DNA of 61,619 bases from NCBI RefSeq assembly GCF_008764245.1, contig NZ_VTQV01000001.1, positions 177,093-238,711 of the forward strand. The letters run 5' to 3'. Both the position numbers and the translations under genes were made by a program. The stretch comes from Bacillus subtilis (GTDB lineage: Bacteria; Bacillota; Bacilli; Bacillales; Bacillaceae_C). Shown here piece by piece: positions 1-7,641 of this stretch. The notes under the pieces are model-generated. The model was not told where the DNA came from. It did not search any database and saw nothing but the letters and a program-made list of their open reading frames with translations. How positions within the stretch are numbered: position 1 is the first letter of the stretch; each line of letters opens with the position of its first letter.

Positions 1-126
1 TTCCTGCATGTCGGAACGCATCTCTTCCCTAAATTCTTGCATGTCCGATCGCATAGCTTTCATTAAAATGTCATTATTTTCCTCCAAAGCAAGTTTCATT
101 GCATCAATAAACGGTTGATAGTCTAT
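1..126 (-). CDS. Partial coiled-coil protein, N-terminus only
   Basis: The left window edge cuts this gene, so only about 42 N-terminal residues are visible. They are charged and helical, and end in an 11-residue repeat (RSDMQEFREEM) encoded by an imperfect 33-bp tandem repeat, which predicts an extended coiled coil. The start is odd. A perfect Shine-Dalgarno (AAGGAGGTGA, complement of 132-141) sits 5 bases before an in-frame ATA at 124-126. The GTG at 133-135 lies inside that Shine-Dalgarno, and the first in-frame ATG (97-99) is 32 bases away. I take ATA as the position-based start. The family is not recognised; phage tail or surface fibre-like coiled coils are possible, but nothing visible decides this. 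Confidence 0.55.
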   Translation of the reverse strand, partial: MDYQPFIDAMKLALEENNDILMKAMRSDMQEFREEMRSDMQE

Positions 127-153
127 CTTCCTCACCTCCTTGACATCAATTCT

Positions 154-184
154 ATTATAACTCATTTTAGACATTTTAGGTCAA
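154..184 (-). promoter_or_regulatory. Possible sigma-A promoter for the truncated left-edge gene
   Basis: On the minus strand, TTGACC (179-184) and a consensus TATAAT (154-159) are separated by 19 bases, longer than the preferred 17. The -10 box lies just upstream of the strong ribosome-binding site of the left-edge gene. Confidence 0.35.
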
Positions 185-352
185 ATTTTTACAAATTCAT
201 CTTTGGCTCTGGACGAAGCGACGAATCACTCGTTTTATCCATTTTGCCATAACGTATTTAATACCTTCCATATAATGGGCTTGCCATCTGCTCACGTATT
301 CAGAAACATCCAATAAAATAATGTTGAGATCATGCGTAAGGGAGGTTTATGA

Positions 353-838
353 ATGAACATGCCCGAGGGGCCTAATCATACATCGCGCCAAGAAGTCATT
401 GATCATTTGTTAGAGTCGATCATCCATGAAGAAATGGCATTAGCTAATCTTTTGAATGCTGGCGCTTCTAAAATCCATGCCTTTATAGGGAATGAATACA
501 ATTTTCCAACTCATCCCTCCAATCAAGAAATTATTACGATGAATAAATCTGCCCTCCATTTATTAAGAACGGCTGTGATGAAGGATTGGTATTTATTAAA
601 CAAGCTAGAAGAAATTTTTGCATTTGATGAAAGACAAATGTCCTCCCACTCTCACAATCTGTTCAATAATGAATTGGATGAAAATTCAAACGGGGATATA
701 AATGAACTTCAGGAGACACAATCCAATGAGGAAGGCAGTACATTGCAGGGTGACAAAGAACTTTCTGATGAATCGACTCCTGAGAACTTAGGTGGTCAAG
801 ATGAACCCCAAGAACTGTCGGATGATCGATCCGAATGA
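353..838 (+). CDS. Unrecognised protein with LEExALAxLxNA-type helix and acidic tail
   Basis: A 161-residue protein with a good ribosome-binding site (GGGAGG, 7 bases before the ATG). Residues 12-40 (LLESIIHEEMALANLLNAGA) resemble the short helical segment I know from Bacillus spore-surface collagen-like and related proteins (pattern SIALEEAALSHIINAEGEKIQ). The last 50 residues are an acidic, Gln/Asn/Ser-rich, probably disordered tail. There is no signal peptide or membrane segment. The next gene overlaps its 3' end by 38 bases, so the two are probably co-translated. A spore-surface role is inferred from the helix motif only; the function is unknown. Confidence 0.7.
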   Translation: MNMPEGPNHTSRQEVIDHLLESIIHEEMALANLLNAGASKIHAFIGNEYNFPTHPSNQEIITMNKSALHLLRTAVMKDWYLLNKLEEIFAFDERQMSSHSHNLFNNELDENSNGDINELQETQSNEEGSTLQGDKELSDESTPENLGGQDEPQELSDDRSE

Positions 839-1262
839 TTCATTATTTGGTTTATGGATTTCCATTATCACTCTCCATAAAAGTTTACTCATTCTCTGGA
901 AAACGATGCATTCAACCGGAATCGATGAGAAAATCATCATCCAGTCCATCGTACATTCGTACGAAAATATACAATTATTTATGAAACTTTTAATCAACCG
1001 ATATGAGTTAACGGAGCATGCACAAATTCCTCTGAAGAGTGAAGACTTGATTAGAGAAACAGGAGAAACGATGAAAGACACCTATTATTTTTCCCATGGA
1101 TGTTTGGCTTCTTTATATAATATAAGGAGAATTTCCAGTTTACACACTAGTATTTTAGAGGATTTATTGTGGCTAGAATATATTAGTCAGCAGAAAAACA
1201 TGGATAACAATCCAGAAACAAAATGGCTAACATCCCATGTATTCAATCCGATTTCCTCCTGA
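801..1262 (+). CDS. Unrecognised helical protein overlapping the preceding gene
   Basis: A 153-residue ORF starting at an ATG preceded at 6 bases by AGGTGG, all inside the end of the upstream gene. This arrangement is typical of translational coupling. The product is predicted to be almost wholly helical, with leucine/isoleucine-rich amphipathic stretches, no signal peptide and no clear transmembrane segment. I do not recognise the family. A 97-residue ORF on the opposite strand is shorter and lacks a ribosome-binding site, so this strand is preferred. It is followed by a strong hairpin at 1297-1336. Being a real gene is likely but not certain. Confidence 0.55.
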   Translation: MNPKNCRMIDPNDSLFGLWISIITLHKSLLILWKTMHSTGIDEKIIIQSIVHSYENIQLFMKLLINRYELTEHAQIPLKSEDLIRETGETMKDTYYFSHGCLASLYNIRRISSLHTSILEDLLWLEYISQQKNMDNNPETKWLTSHVFNPISS

Positions 1263-1296
1263 CCTATAGGGAGATGTTGAATACGCAACAAACAGA

Positions 1297-1336
1297 GCAG
1301 GTGGAGAAAATGAATGGTTTCTCTCCACCTGCTCTA
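1297..1336 (+). terminator. Strong hairpin after the unrecognised gene pair
   Basis: GAGCAGGTGGAGA (from 1297) pairs with TCTCCACCTGCTC (ending 1336) around a short loop. There is no run of T directly after it on the plus strand, so it may be an inefficient terminator or a 3'-end stabiliser. Confidence 0.55.
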
Positions 1337-1385
1337 AACGTTTTGATAAAAACAAATTCATACCCAATTTGCATCATTGTTCCCC

Positions 1386-1414
1386 TTGTATTCTGTTTTT
1401 TAATTTAGTAATAT
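1386..1414 (+). promoter_or_regulatory. Putative sigma-A promoter of glnQHMP
   Basis: TTGTAT (1386-1391), a 17-base spacer and TAATAT (1409-1414). Together with the leader up to the glnQ start at 1598 this gives a long 5' leader of about 180 bases. Confidence 0.4.
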
Positions 1415-1466
1415 AATATAAAGTTAAAGGTAAGATACATAATAATGGGAAAATTTTTTCTCTAAT

Positions 1467-1505
1467 GTCCAAGGGGAGGAACTAGTACTTATGCCTAAGA
1501 ATTAA
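1467..1505 (+). other. Minute leader ORF (MPKN) with its own Shine-Dalgarno
   Basis: AAGGGGAGGA precedes an ATG (1491) that opens a four-codon ORF ending in TAA. The ribosome-binding site is strong but the spacing is long (about 10-11 bases). It may be a leader peptide of the glutamine transporter operon, or the relic of a longer gene. Confidence 0.25.
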
Positions 1506-1538
1506 AGTCTTCGGGGAATCTTTTAATGTATCAAAAAG

Positions 1539-1552
1539 GGAAAGCGGTTTCG
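1539..1552 (+). promoter_or_regulatory. Candidate CcpA (cre) site upstream of glnQ
   Basis: GGAAAGCGGTTTCG matches the catabolite-responsive element pattern TGAAARCGYTTWCW at 11 of 14 positions. It lies between the putative promoter and the glnQ start, where a bound repressor could block elongation. Confidence 0.3.
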
Positions 1553-1597
1553 CATCCTGGAAAGTTTATATCTGTGTCAATGGAAAGGGGGAAAGAT

Positions 1598-2326
1598 ATG
1601 ATTTCCTTTAAAAATGTGAATAAATACTTTGGGGATTTTCATGTTTTAAAAAACATTAACCTAACAATTAACAGAGGAGAAGTAGTGGTCATTATTGGTC
1701 CATCGGGGTCTGGAAAAAGTACTTTACTGAGATGCATCAATAAACTTGAAACAATCTCCGACGGTTCTCTAACGGTTGGAGATAAAGAAATCCATGATAA
1801 AAAGACGGACATTAATAAAGTAAGGCAGCATATAGGTATGGTATTTCAACATTTTAATTTATACCCACATAAAACAGTCCTTGAAAATATTACCCTTGCT
1901 CCTATCAATGTCTTACGGAAATCAAAAGAAGAAGCCAAAAAGACAGCTGAGTTCTATCTAGAAAAAGTTGGGATTCCAAATAAAGCTTCCTCCTACCCTT
2001 CTCAGCTCTCAGGCGGACAGCAACAACGTGTCGCGATTGCAAGAGCACTTGCTATGAAACCTGAAATTTTACTCTTTGATGAGCCCACTTCTGCACTCGA
2101 TCCGGAAATGGTTGGTGAAGTCTTAGATGTTATGAAGGCGCTTGCCAAAGAAGGCATGACAATGGTCGTAGTGACCCATGAAATGGGATTTGCCAAGGAA
2201 GTGGGAGACCGAATTATCTTTATTGATGAAGGGCGAATTCTTGAAGAGGCCGATCCTGTGGAATTTTTCCAAAATCCCCAAGACGAACGGGCTAAATTAT
2301 TTCTTAGTCGTATACTAAATCATTAA
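1598..2326 (+). CDS. glnQ: Amino-acid ABC transporter ATP-binding protein GlnQ
   Basis: The 242-residue ATPase of a polar amino-acid importer. Walker [10 protein letters not shown] is at residues 34-42, the LSGGQQQR signature is near 137, Walker [12 protein letters not shown] near 160, and the switch His lies in [10 protein letters not shown]. The longer ORF begins upstream at 1526, but the ATG at 1598 has the ribosome-binding site AAAGGGGGAAAG and starts where GlnQ homologues start. It is followed after 16 bases by the binding protein and then two permeases, the same glnQ-glnH-glnM-glnP order as in B. subtilis. Family and order point to glutamine; the exact substrate is inferred. Confidence 0.93.
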   Translation: MISFKNVNKYFGDFHVLKNINLTINRGEVVVIIGPSGSGKSTLLRCINKLETISDGSLTVGDKEIHDKKTDINKVRQHIGMVFQHFNLYPHKTVLENITLAPINVLRKSKEEAKKTAEFYLEKVGIPNKASSYPSQLSGGQQQRVAIARALAMKPEILLFDEPTSALDPEMVGEVLDVMKALAKEGMTMVVVTHEMGFAKEVGDRIIFIDEGRILEEADPVEFFQNPQDERAKLFLSRILNH

Positions 2327-2342
2327 AAAAAGGAGAGAGAAT

Positions 2343-3164
2343 ATGCAGAAACTAAAAAGATTATCAGTTTTGGTGCTAGTGGCTTTACTGTCTATTATTC
2401 TTTTAGGTGCATGCGGTACCAAAAGTGGCACAAAAAGCGGGAGTGGTGATAAGAACCAAAACGTGCTTGAAGCCATTAAGGAACGTGACAAAATTATCTT
2501 TGGTGTGAAAAACGACACAAAACTCTTTGGTTTAAAGAATCCTGCTTCAGGAGAGGTGGAAGGATTCGATATTGATATTGCCAAGCAAATAGCAAATGAA
2601 ATACTTGGTGATGAAAACAAAGTGGAATTTGTTGAAGTGACATCAAAGACAAGAATTCCGCTATTGAACAAAGGGGATATTGATGCGATCATCGCAACGA
2701 TGACAATCTCGGACGAACGTAAAAAAGAAGTTGATTTTTCTGATGTCTATTTTGAAGCAGGCCAGTCCCTATTAGTCAAAAAAGGCAGCCCGATCAAAAG
2801 TGTTGATGACCTATCAAAGGATACTACTGTCCTTGCAGTAAAAGGCTCCACCTCGGCGGTTAACATTCGTGAAGTAGCCCCAGATGCTAAAGTACTGGAA
2901 TACGAAAATTATCAAGAAGCATTTACTGCACTGAAATCAGGCCAAGGTGATACATTAACGACGGATGATTCCATTCTTTTAGGTATGGCTTCGGAAGATG
3001 ATTCTTACGAATTGGTAGGAGGTAAATTCACTGAAGAGCCTTATGGAATCGGAGTGAAAAAAGGGGAAAAAGAGCTAGTAGAAGCAATCAATGATGCCCT
3101 GAAAGCAATAAAAGATAATGGAAAATATGATGAGATTTATAGCAAATGGATTGATTTGGACTGA
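2343..3164 (+). CDS. glnH: Amino-acid ABC transporter substrate-binding lipoprotein GlnH
   Basis: A 273-residue extracytoplasmic solute-binding protein of family 3. A signal sequence ends in the lipobox LGAC, with Cys24 as the lipidation site. A Lys/Gly/Ser-rich linker follows, then the two-lobe domain, with the family motif GFDIDIAKQIANEIL in lobe one. Its length equals that of B. subtilis GlnH. It is tethered to the outer face of the membrane and delivers substrate to the GlnM/GlnP pore. The ribosome-binding site is AGGAGAGA. Confidence 0.92.
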   Translation: MQKLKRLSVLVLVALLSIILLGACGTKSGTKSGSGDKNQNVLEAIKERDKIIFGVKNDTKLFGLKNPASGEVEGFDIDIAKQIANEILGDENKVEFVEVTSKTRIPLLNKGDIDAIIATMTISDERKKEVDFSDVYFEAGQSLLVKKGSPIKSVDDLSKDTTVLAVKGSTSAVNIREVAPDAKVLEYENYQEAFTALKSGQGDTLTTDDSILLGMASEDDSYELVGGKFTEEPYGIGVKKGEKELVEAINDALKAIKDNGKYDEIYSKWIDLD

Positions 3165-3234
3165 TCGTTTAAATAGATTCATTGATAGGATGAGCAGTTG
3201 ATGCTCATCCTAATTAAATGAAATGGGGGGAGAT

Positions 3235-3888
3235 ATGTTGGACTTCTCAATCTTGGTAGATTACTCTGATATGTTTTGGGATGGCTTTAAAGTTACAATA
3301 GTCGCAAGTTTAACAGCATTAGTAGCTAGTTTCATAGTTGGAACCATTATCGCCGTAATGCGAATTACACCGATTGCTCCATTACGTTGGGTTGGGACCG
3401 CCTATGTAGAATTTTTTAGAAATATCCCTTTGGTCGTCATCGCCTTTTTCTTTTTTATCGGAACACCTGTGATTGGAATAAGGTTTAGTGGTATTACTGC
3501 AGGGACCATTGCCCTTTCTATTTATACTTCAGCGTTTATTGCGGAAGCCATTCGATCTGGCATACTATCTATTCCAAAAGGGCAAACAGAAGCTGCAAGA
3601 TCATCGGGGCTAACGTATACGCAAACAATGAGAATGATTATTCTACCCCAAGCAATTAAAATTGTTATACCACCAATCGGCAATCAATTTATAAATTTAG
3701 TGAAAAACTCATCGATTTTGGCGCTGATTTCCGGTGCAGATTTGATGTACCAAGCAGATCTTATTTCAGCTAAAACCTTTATTGTTTTTGATGTATACAT
3801 ATTAGTCGCCTTACTTTATTTAATAATCACCATTCCATTAAGTGTAGGCGTCAGATATATAGAAAAACGACTCGCAAATACCTATTAA
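3235..3888 (+). CDS. glnM: Amino-acid ABC transporter permease GlnM
   Basis: A 217-residue HisM/GlnP-type permease with about five transmembrane helices. The EAA loop EAARSSGLTYTQTMRMIILP is the contact site for the ATPase. I prefer the ATG at 3235 over one four codons earlier because GGGGGGAG then lies at proper spacing. It is one of two paralogous permeases in the operon, which probably form a heterodimer with GlnP as in B. subtilis glnQHMP. Confidence 0.88.
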   Translation: MLDFSILVDYSDMFWDGFKVTIVASLTALVASFIVGTIIAVMRITPIAPLRWVGTAYVEFFRNIPLVVIAFFFFIGTPVIGIRFSGITAGTIALSIYTSAFIAEAIRSGILSIPKGQTEAARSSGLTYTQTMRMIILPQAIKIVIPPIGNQFINLVKNSSILALISGADLMYQADLISAKTFIVFDVYILVALLYLIITIPLSVGVRYIEKRLANTY

Positions 3889-3900
3889 GGAGGGGGCAAA

Positions 3901-4551
3901 ATGGATTTTTCAGGTGCATTTTCGCCAGAAAATTTAGCTTTCCTAATGCAAGGATTTTATGTGACATTACAAGTAGCGGTTATTGCCATACTATTTAGTT
4001 TTATTATTGGCGGCATACTTGGAACGATTCGCTTCACCAGAATACCTGTCATTTCACAAATTGTTGTCGTAATTGTTGAAACAATCCGAAACTTGCCACT
4101 TCTATTAATTATATTGTTTACATATTTAGCATTGCCTGAAATCGGTATTAACTTAAGTATTACCTTCTCAGCTATTGTAGCCTTAGTTGTTTTTGAATCA
4201 TCGATGATTGCGGAAATTGTCAGAGGTGGATTGAATTCAATTGAAAAGGGACAAATGGAGGCGGCACGCTCCTCTGGTCTCACCTATTTGCAAGCTTTGC
4301 GGAAGGTCATTCTCCCCCAAGCATTGAAGAGAATGGTACCGAATCTTGTCAGCCAATTTATCTCGCTTTTAAAGGATACGTCCCTTGCGGTAATCATCTC
4401 ACTACCAGAATTGCTTCATAATGCAAAAATTATTCAAGCACAAAGCCAACAGTATGTCATCCCAATTTTCATGCTTATTGCGGTCGTATACTTCCTCGTG
4501 AACTATGCATTATCTTTGGTCGCAAGAAGACTTGAGCTAAGGCAAGCATGA
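3901..4551 (+). CDS. glnP: Amino-acid ABC transporter permease GlnP
   Basis: A 216-residue permease paralogous to the preceding gene, with the EAA loop EAARSSGLTYLQALRKVILP and hydrophobic helices throughout. The ribosome-binding site AAGGAGG lies in the 12-base gap after glnM. It is the last gene of the operon and is followed by a strong terminator at 4574. Confidence 0.9.
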   Translation: MDFSGAFSPENLAFLMQGFYVTLQVAVIAILFSFIIGGILGTIRFTRIPVISQIVVVIVETIRNLPLLLIILFTYLALPEIGINLSITFSAIVALVVFESSMIAEIVRGGLNSIEKGQMEAARSSGLTYLQALRKVILPQALKRMVPNLVSQFISLLKDTSLAVIISLPELLHNAKIIQAQSQQYVIPIFMLIAVVYFLVNYALSLVARRLELRQA

Positions 4552-4573
4552 TTTACCTTATATCTTACTATTC

Positions 4574-4626
4574 GGCACCTGAAAAAAAGAAGGGTAGACT
4601 TTCCCTTCGTTTTTTAGGTACCTTTT
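4574..4626 (+). terminator. Terminator of glnQHMP
   Basis: A long stem: GGCACCTGAAAAAAAGAAGGG against CCCTTCGTTTTTTAGGTACC (the 3' arm one base shorter), followed by TTTTTG. The A/T-rich middle makes it look bidirectional. Confidence 0.85.
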
Positions 4627-4723
4627 TGCAATTATCGCTTTCTTCTTAATCCCCTTCTATTTCTTTTTATGTTAAAATAACGAGAAAGTCTTAGAAGGAA
4701 AAAATGAAAGCAAGGTGTTTACT

Positions 4724-5443
4724 ATGTCATTTCCGAGGGGAAAAATTTATGATGCAAATATTGAAAGCAGACAACTTCAAGAAAATATCCCTTTACTTGT
4801 TTATTTACCAGCTGCTTTTTCCCCAAGTGAAAAGCATTCTCTCATCGTCGTACAGGATGGAAAAGACTACTTCCAATTGGGCAAACTGACCCGTTACGCA
4901 GACGAGTTAATTGAACAAGGCTTATTAGAAAAAACGATTATTGTTGCGACACATTATAAAGACATTCCTGATCGTCGAAAAAAGTATCATCCATCGGGAG
5001 AGGAAAATTCTTCTTTCATGACATTTCTTGGAAAGGAATTAATCCCCTGGATTGACCAAAAATATCCAACTTATACACAAAGAGAGAAGCGGACATTAAT
5101 GGGCGATAGTCTTGCTGGAACCGTCTCTTTACGTACAGCCATGCATTATCCAGAACTATTCAAAAACATTATCCTTCATTCGCCTTATGTGAATCAAGAG
5201 ATACTCAATGAAGTTCAAACTGCACCTCCCTCTGTCCAATTTAAAATTTACCAAGTGGTCGGGACAGAGGAAACGGTCGTAAAAATATCGAATAATCGAG
5301 ATTTCCTCACACCTAATCGTGAATTGCATCAATTATTTATCGAAAAAGGTTATGAGACTTTTTATGATGAATTTAATGGTGGACATTCTTGGAAATATTG
5401 GCAACCAGATGTTAAAAGGGCATTACAAACGATGTTTTCCTGA
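4724..5443 (+). CDS. yjcH: Putative alpha/beta-hydrolase esterase, YjcH type
   Basis: A 239-residue enterochelin-esterase-like hydrolase. The nucleophile elbow is GDSLAG (Ser129), and the likely catalytic His is in GGHSWKYW near residue 225. The substrate is unknown. I start it at the ATG at 4724 (AAGGTG 7 bases upstream) rather than the GTG at 4715. The yjcH-yjcG-yjcF trio is also adjacent in B. subtilis, but the joint function is not established. Confidence 0.8.
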   Translation: MSFPRGKIYDANIESRQLQENIPLLVYLPAAFSPSEKHSLIVVQDGKDYFQLGKLTRYADELIEQGLLEKTIIVATHYKDIPDRRKKYHPSGEENSSFMTFLGKELIPWIDQKYPTYTQREKRTLMGDSLAGTVSLRTAMHYPELFKNIILHSPYVNQEILNEVQTAPPSVQFKIYQVVGTEETVVKISNNRDFLTPNRELHQLFIEKGYETFYDEFNGGHSWKYWQPDVKRALQTMFS

Positions 5444-5510
5444 GCAACCTGTATAAGAATCTGTTATAGTAATGTAATAAGGTATTCATATAAGAAAAGG
5501 AGGCAAAAAC

Positions 5511-6020
5511 ATGAAATATGGTATTGTCATTTTCCCATCAAAAAAGTTACAGGATTTAGCCAATTCTTACCGGAAGCGTTATGATCCTCACTATGCCTTG
5601 ATTCCTCCACATTTGACGTTGATGGAAGGTTTTGAAACGGAGGAAAGCCCTGAAAAATTAACCGAAATACTAAATTCAATTGCTCAAAAATATCAGCCTA
5701 TCCATTTAAAATTCCTTAAAGTTAGTTCATTTCAGCCAATAACCAACACCATTTATCTAAAAGTCGAAAAAACAGACGAACTGGAACGCCTCCATGAAGA
5801 ACTATACAATGAAATGCCAAGTGACCCACCTGAACATCCTTTCGTTCCTCATGTAACGATTGGACAAAAACTATCAAATGACGAGCATTCCGACGTTTTC
5901 GGTGCACTTGGAATGCTAGGTGTTGAACACGAAGAAACAGTTGATCGTATCCATCTAGTTTATCAATTAGAGAATGGTTCGTGGTCAACTTATGAAACCA
6001 TTCGATTAGGAAAGGATTAA
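5511..6020 (+). CDS. yjcG: 2H phosphoesterase (2'-5' RNA ligase-like), YjcG
   Basis: A 169-residue protein of the two-histidine phosphoesterase superfamily. The paired motifs HLTL (residues 34-37) and HVTI (114-117) are both intact and give the catalytic His pair. Relatives open or hydrolyse 2',3'-cyclic or 2'-5' phosphodiester bonds; the cellular substrate in Bacillus is not known. The ribosome-binding site AAAGGAGG is strong. Confidence 0.87.
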   Translation: MKYGIVIFPSKKLQDLANSYRKRYDPHYALIPPHLTLMEGFETEESPEKLTEILNSIAQKYQPIHLKFLKVSSFQPITNTIYLKVEKTDELERLHEELYNEMPSDPPEHPFVPHVTIGQKLSNDEHSDVFGALGMLGVEHEETVDRIHLVYQLENGSWSTYETIRLGKD

Positions 6021-6028
6021 TAATAATT

Positions 6029-6475
6029 ATGCAAGCTGTACAAACAACGACAGAACAACAACTAGAAGATGCGTTTTATATTAGAAAAAAGGTATTTGTT
6101 GAAGAACAAAAGGTACCATTAGAACTAGAAATAGATGAATTTGAAAATGAATCTGCCCATTTTGTTTTATATGATCAAGATGAGCCTATCGGGGCTGGAA
6201 GATTCCGAACAATAGATAAAATAGGAAAGGTTGAGCGGATTTGCATTATGCCCTCTTATCGTGGTATGGGAGCAGGGAAAATCATTATGCAAACGATCGA
6301 ACAGTTTGCAAAAGATAATAAAATTCAACAACTGAAGCTTCATGCTCAAACTTACGCGATTCCGTTTTATGAAAAACTTGGCTACAAGGTATGTTCAGAG
6401 GAATTTATGGATGCTGGAATTCCCCATAAGACGATGATAAAGCAAGTAAATGAAGAAAAAACACTGCTGGATTAA
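6029..6475 (+). CDS. yjcF: GNAT N-acetyltransferase, YjcF type
   Basis: A 148-residue GNAT protein. The acetyl-CoA pyrophosphate loop is in RICIMPSYRGMGAGKIIMQT (R/Q-x-x-G-x-G/A form, near residue 75), and the N-terminal IRKKVFVEEQKVP block is typical of the YjcF/ElaA branch. It starts 8 bases after yjcG with only a modest AAAGGA further upstream, so it probably depends on coupling. The substrate is unknown. Confidence 0.85.
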   Translation: MQAVQTTTEQQLEDAFYIRKKVFVEEQKVPLELEIDEFENESAHFVLYDQDEPIGAGRFRTIDKIGKVERICIMPSYRGMGAGKIIMQTIEQFAKDNKIQQLKLHAQTYAIPFYEKLGYKVCSEEFMDAGIPHKTMIKQVNEEKTLLD

Positions 6476-6510
6476 GCTGTAACTGATAATAACTATTTCT
6501 TATACAAAAA

Positions 6511-6560
6511 CAAGAAGGCATTTCAATGTTATACATATTCATTGAAATGCCTTCCTTTCG
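6511..6560 (-). terminator. Bidirectional terminator that encodes the end of a minus-strand gene
   Basis: A perfect 15-bp stem (6514-6528 with 6540-6554) and an 11-base loop. The minus-strand side is followed by TTGTTTTTG, the plus-strand side by TTTCGTTTT. The TAA of the 6529-6804 gene lies in the loop, and its last codons form one arm. Confidence 0.9.
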
Positions 6561-6804
6561 TTTTAAAATCAAACTCGTTAAGGTGAATAGGTTTTCTAGA
6601 TAAATTCTTATCCCTCGTCGCCTTTTTCCTTATTGTCTGTTGATTGTTAGATTGTTTACGATTTAAAATTCTTTGAAATGGAGTAAGTAATGGCACTTTC
6701 TCAGTAGTGGAAATCGGCATCGGGTCATGTTGTTTTCGCCGTGTCAAAATTCTTTTATCGTATTCCTGATACTGATAAGGTCGCACAGGCCCAATATATC
6801 CCAT
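6529..6804 (-). CDS. Small basic protein of unknown function
   Basis: A 91-residue, very basic protein starting MGYIGPVRPYQYQEYDKR. The ATG at 6804 is preceded by GGGAGGGGG at good spacing, so the longer ORF upstream is not needed. There are no membrane segments. The Tyr/Gln-rich N-terminus followed by a Lys/Arg-rich tail looks like a small spore-associated protein, and the gene lies next to spoVIF, but I cannot name it. Its stop codon sits in the loop of its own terminator. Confidence 0.7.
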   Translation of the reverse strand: MGYIGPVRPYQYQEYDKRILTRRKQHDPMPISTTEKVPLLTPFQRILNRKQSNNQQTIRKKATRDKNLSRKPIHLNEFDFKTKGRHFNEYV

Positions 6805-6885
6805 AAAGCCCCCTCCCATCCATATCTTTTCTCTATTCAATACCCCGAAATGATATGTATGAAACATTTATCTAACTCATTTTAA

Positions 6886-6908
6886 GAAAAGCCGCCCTTC
6901 AGGACGGC
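6886..6908 (-). terminator. Terminator of spoVIF
   Basis: Minus-strand GCCGTCC-TGAA-GGGCGGC followed by TTTTCTT. Confidence 0.85.
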
Positions 6909-6919
6909 AATGCTGATCT

Positions 6920-7177
6920 TTACCGCTTATTATTTAACATTTTCGAAATAGAATCCATATCTAATTGGTTCCCATCTTGAACAATGGATTTGACCAATTT
7001 ATCTTCCATTTCTTTAGAAACGGGCTTATTGGCAATACGGGAAACCTTTTTAATGATTCCCCTCACCGTTCTCTCGTCTTTAAAGTTTGCATTTTGCAGT
7101 GAATTTGCTAACTCTAAAACTTCATTCATGTTGACGCCTGTTTTCTTTTCTACATTTTTAAAAAAATGATTTTCCAT
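6920..7177 (-). CDS. spoVIF: Stage VI sporulation protein F
   Basis: An 85-residue protein matching SpoVIF (YjcC), which in B. subtilis is made late in the mother cell and supports GerE-dependent coat gene expression and coat assembly. The N-terminal FFKNVEKKTGVNMNEVLELA and the helical remainder are typical. The ribosome-binding site GGGAGCGG precedes the ATG. It is monocistronic, with its own terminator, in a block of sporulation genes. Confidence 0.88.
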   Translation of the reverse strand: MENHFFKNVEKKTGVNMNEVLELANSLQNANFKDERTVRGIIKKVSRIANKPVSKEMEDKLVKSIVQDGNQLDMDSISKMLNNKR

Positions 7178-7263
7178 TTCTTCCGCTCCCTTCCGTTCAT
7201 ACTTTATATAATATGAAGGAAAGTCAAATAAGTGTGGTTAAAAATGAAAAAATGAACAGGAAA

Positions 7264-7297
7264 AAGATAGGTTGCTTTAAACGCAACCTATCTTTTT
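7264..7297 (-). terminator. Bidirectional terminator of the YjcZ-type gene
   Basis: GATAGGTTGC (7266-7275) pairs perfectly with GCAACCTATC (7283-7292) around a 7-base loop, with T runs on both strands. Confidence 0.88.
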
Positions 7298-7312
7298 GTA
7301 TTCTCAACATTT

Positions 7313-7456
7313 TTAACAGAAGGCTGCACCAACAATTATCAGCAGGATAAACAAAACAACAATCAAGGCAAAGCCTCCGCCGAAAAAGCCACCACCTGCA
7401 TAACCACCATAACCACCACATCCACAAGCTCCTGCACCGTATCCATATCCGAACAT
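7313..7456 (-). CDS. YjcZ-family sporulation miniprotein
   Basis: A 47-residue protein. The first half is Gly/Tyr/Cys-rich ([20 protein letters not shown]), and the second half is a single transmembrane helix (about residues 29-45) ending in Cys. This is the architecture of the YjcZ/SscA family of small spore-assembly proteins. The ribosome-binding site GAGAGGTGAG is strong. It is in another frame from the longer shadow ORF on this strand. The paralogue cannot be named from sequence alone. Confidence 0.85.
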   Translation of the reverse strand: MFGYGYGAGACGCGGYGGYAGGGFFGGGFALIVVLFILLIIVGAAFC

Positions 7457-7515
7457 CTACGCTCACCTCTCTTTTGTTGGTTCACTATAGCTTATGTGTC
7501 TAGTGTCATTTGCGT

Positions 7516-7623
7516 ATGGGCGAACCTAAAAAAAAAGAGGCAAAAAAACCAAAAGCACAAGTATTCCGTTTAAAGGATGAACGGTTAAGGACGCGCCATA
7601 TCCGCATGTCTTCGCCGTTTTGA
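7516..7623 (+). CDS. Possible Lys/Arg-rich 35-residue ORF running into a repeat
   Basis: ATG opens MGEPKKKEAKKPKAQVFRLK and the frame stops at a TGA that belongs to the repeat hairpin at 7600-7641. Codon third positions look gene-like (mostly A and T), but there is no visible ribosome-binding site. It is probably the relic of a gene whose end was replaced by the repeat, or a chance ORF. Confidence 0.25.
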   Translation: MGEPKKKEAKKPKAQVFRLKDERLRTRHIRMSSPF

Positions 7624-7641
7624 CCAACGTCCTGTTGGCCT
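7598..7641 (+). repeat. Intergenic repeat fragment, hairpin B module
   Basis: Carries CCAAC-GTCCT-GTTGG preceded by GCCGTTTTGA, identical to the hairpin B region of the full repeat at 22677. The hairpin A module is replaced by unrelated bases. It abuts the end of spoVAEb. Confidence 0.8.

Noticed and set aside
788-1081. 97-codon ORF on the minus strand
   Set aside because: It has no ribosome-binding site and is antisense to a longer frame with a coupled start, so it is a shadow.
4704-4889. 61-codon ORF overlapping the start of yjcH
   Set aside because: It is out of frame with a clear hydrolase gene, and the downstream frame is the conserved one.
7224-7466. 80-codon Trp-rich ORF on the minus strand
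   Set aside because: It is the wrong frame over the Gly/Tyr-rich YjcZ-type miniprotein gene.
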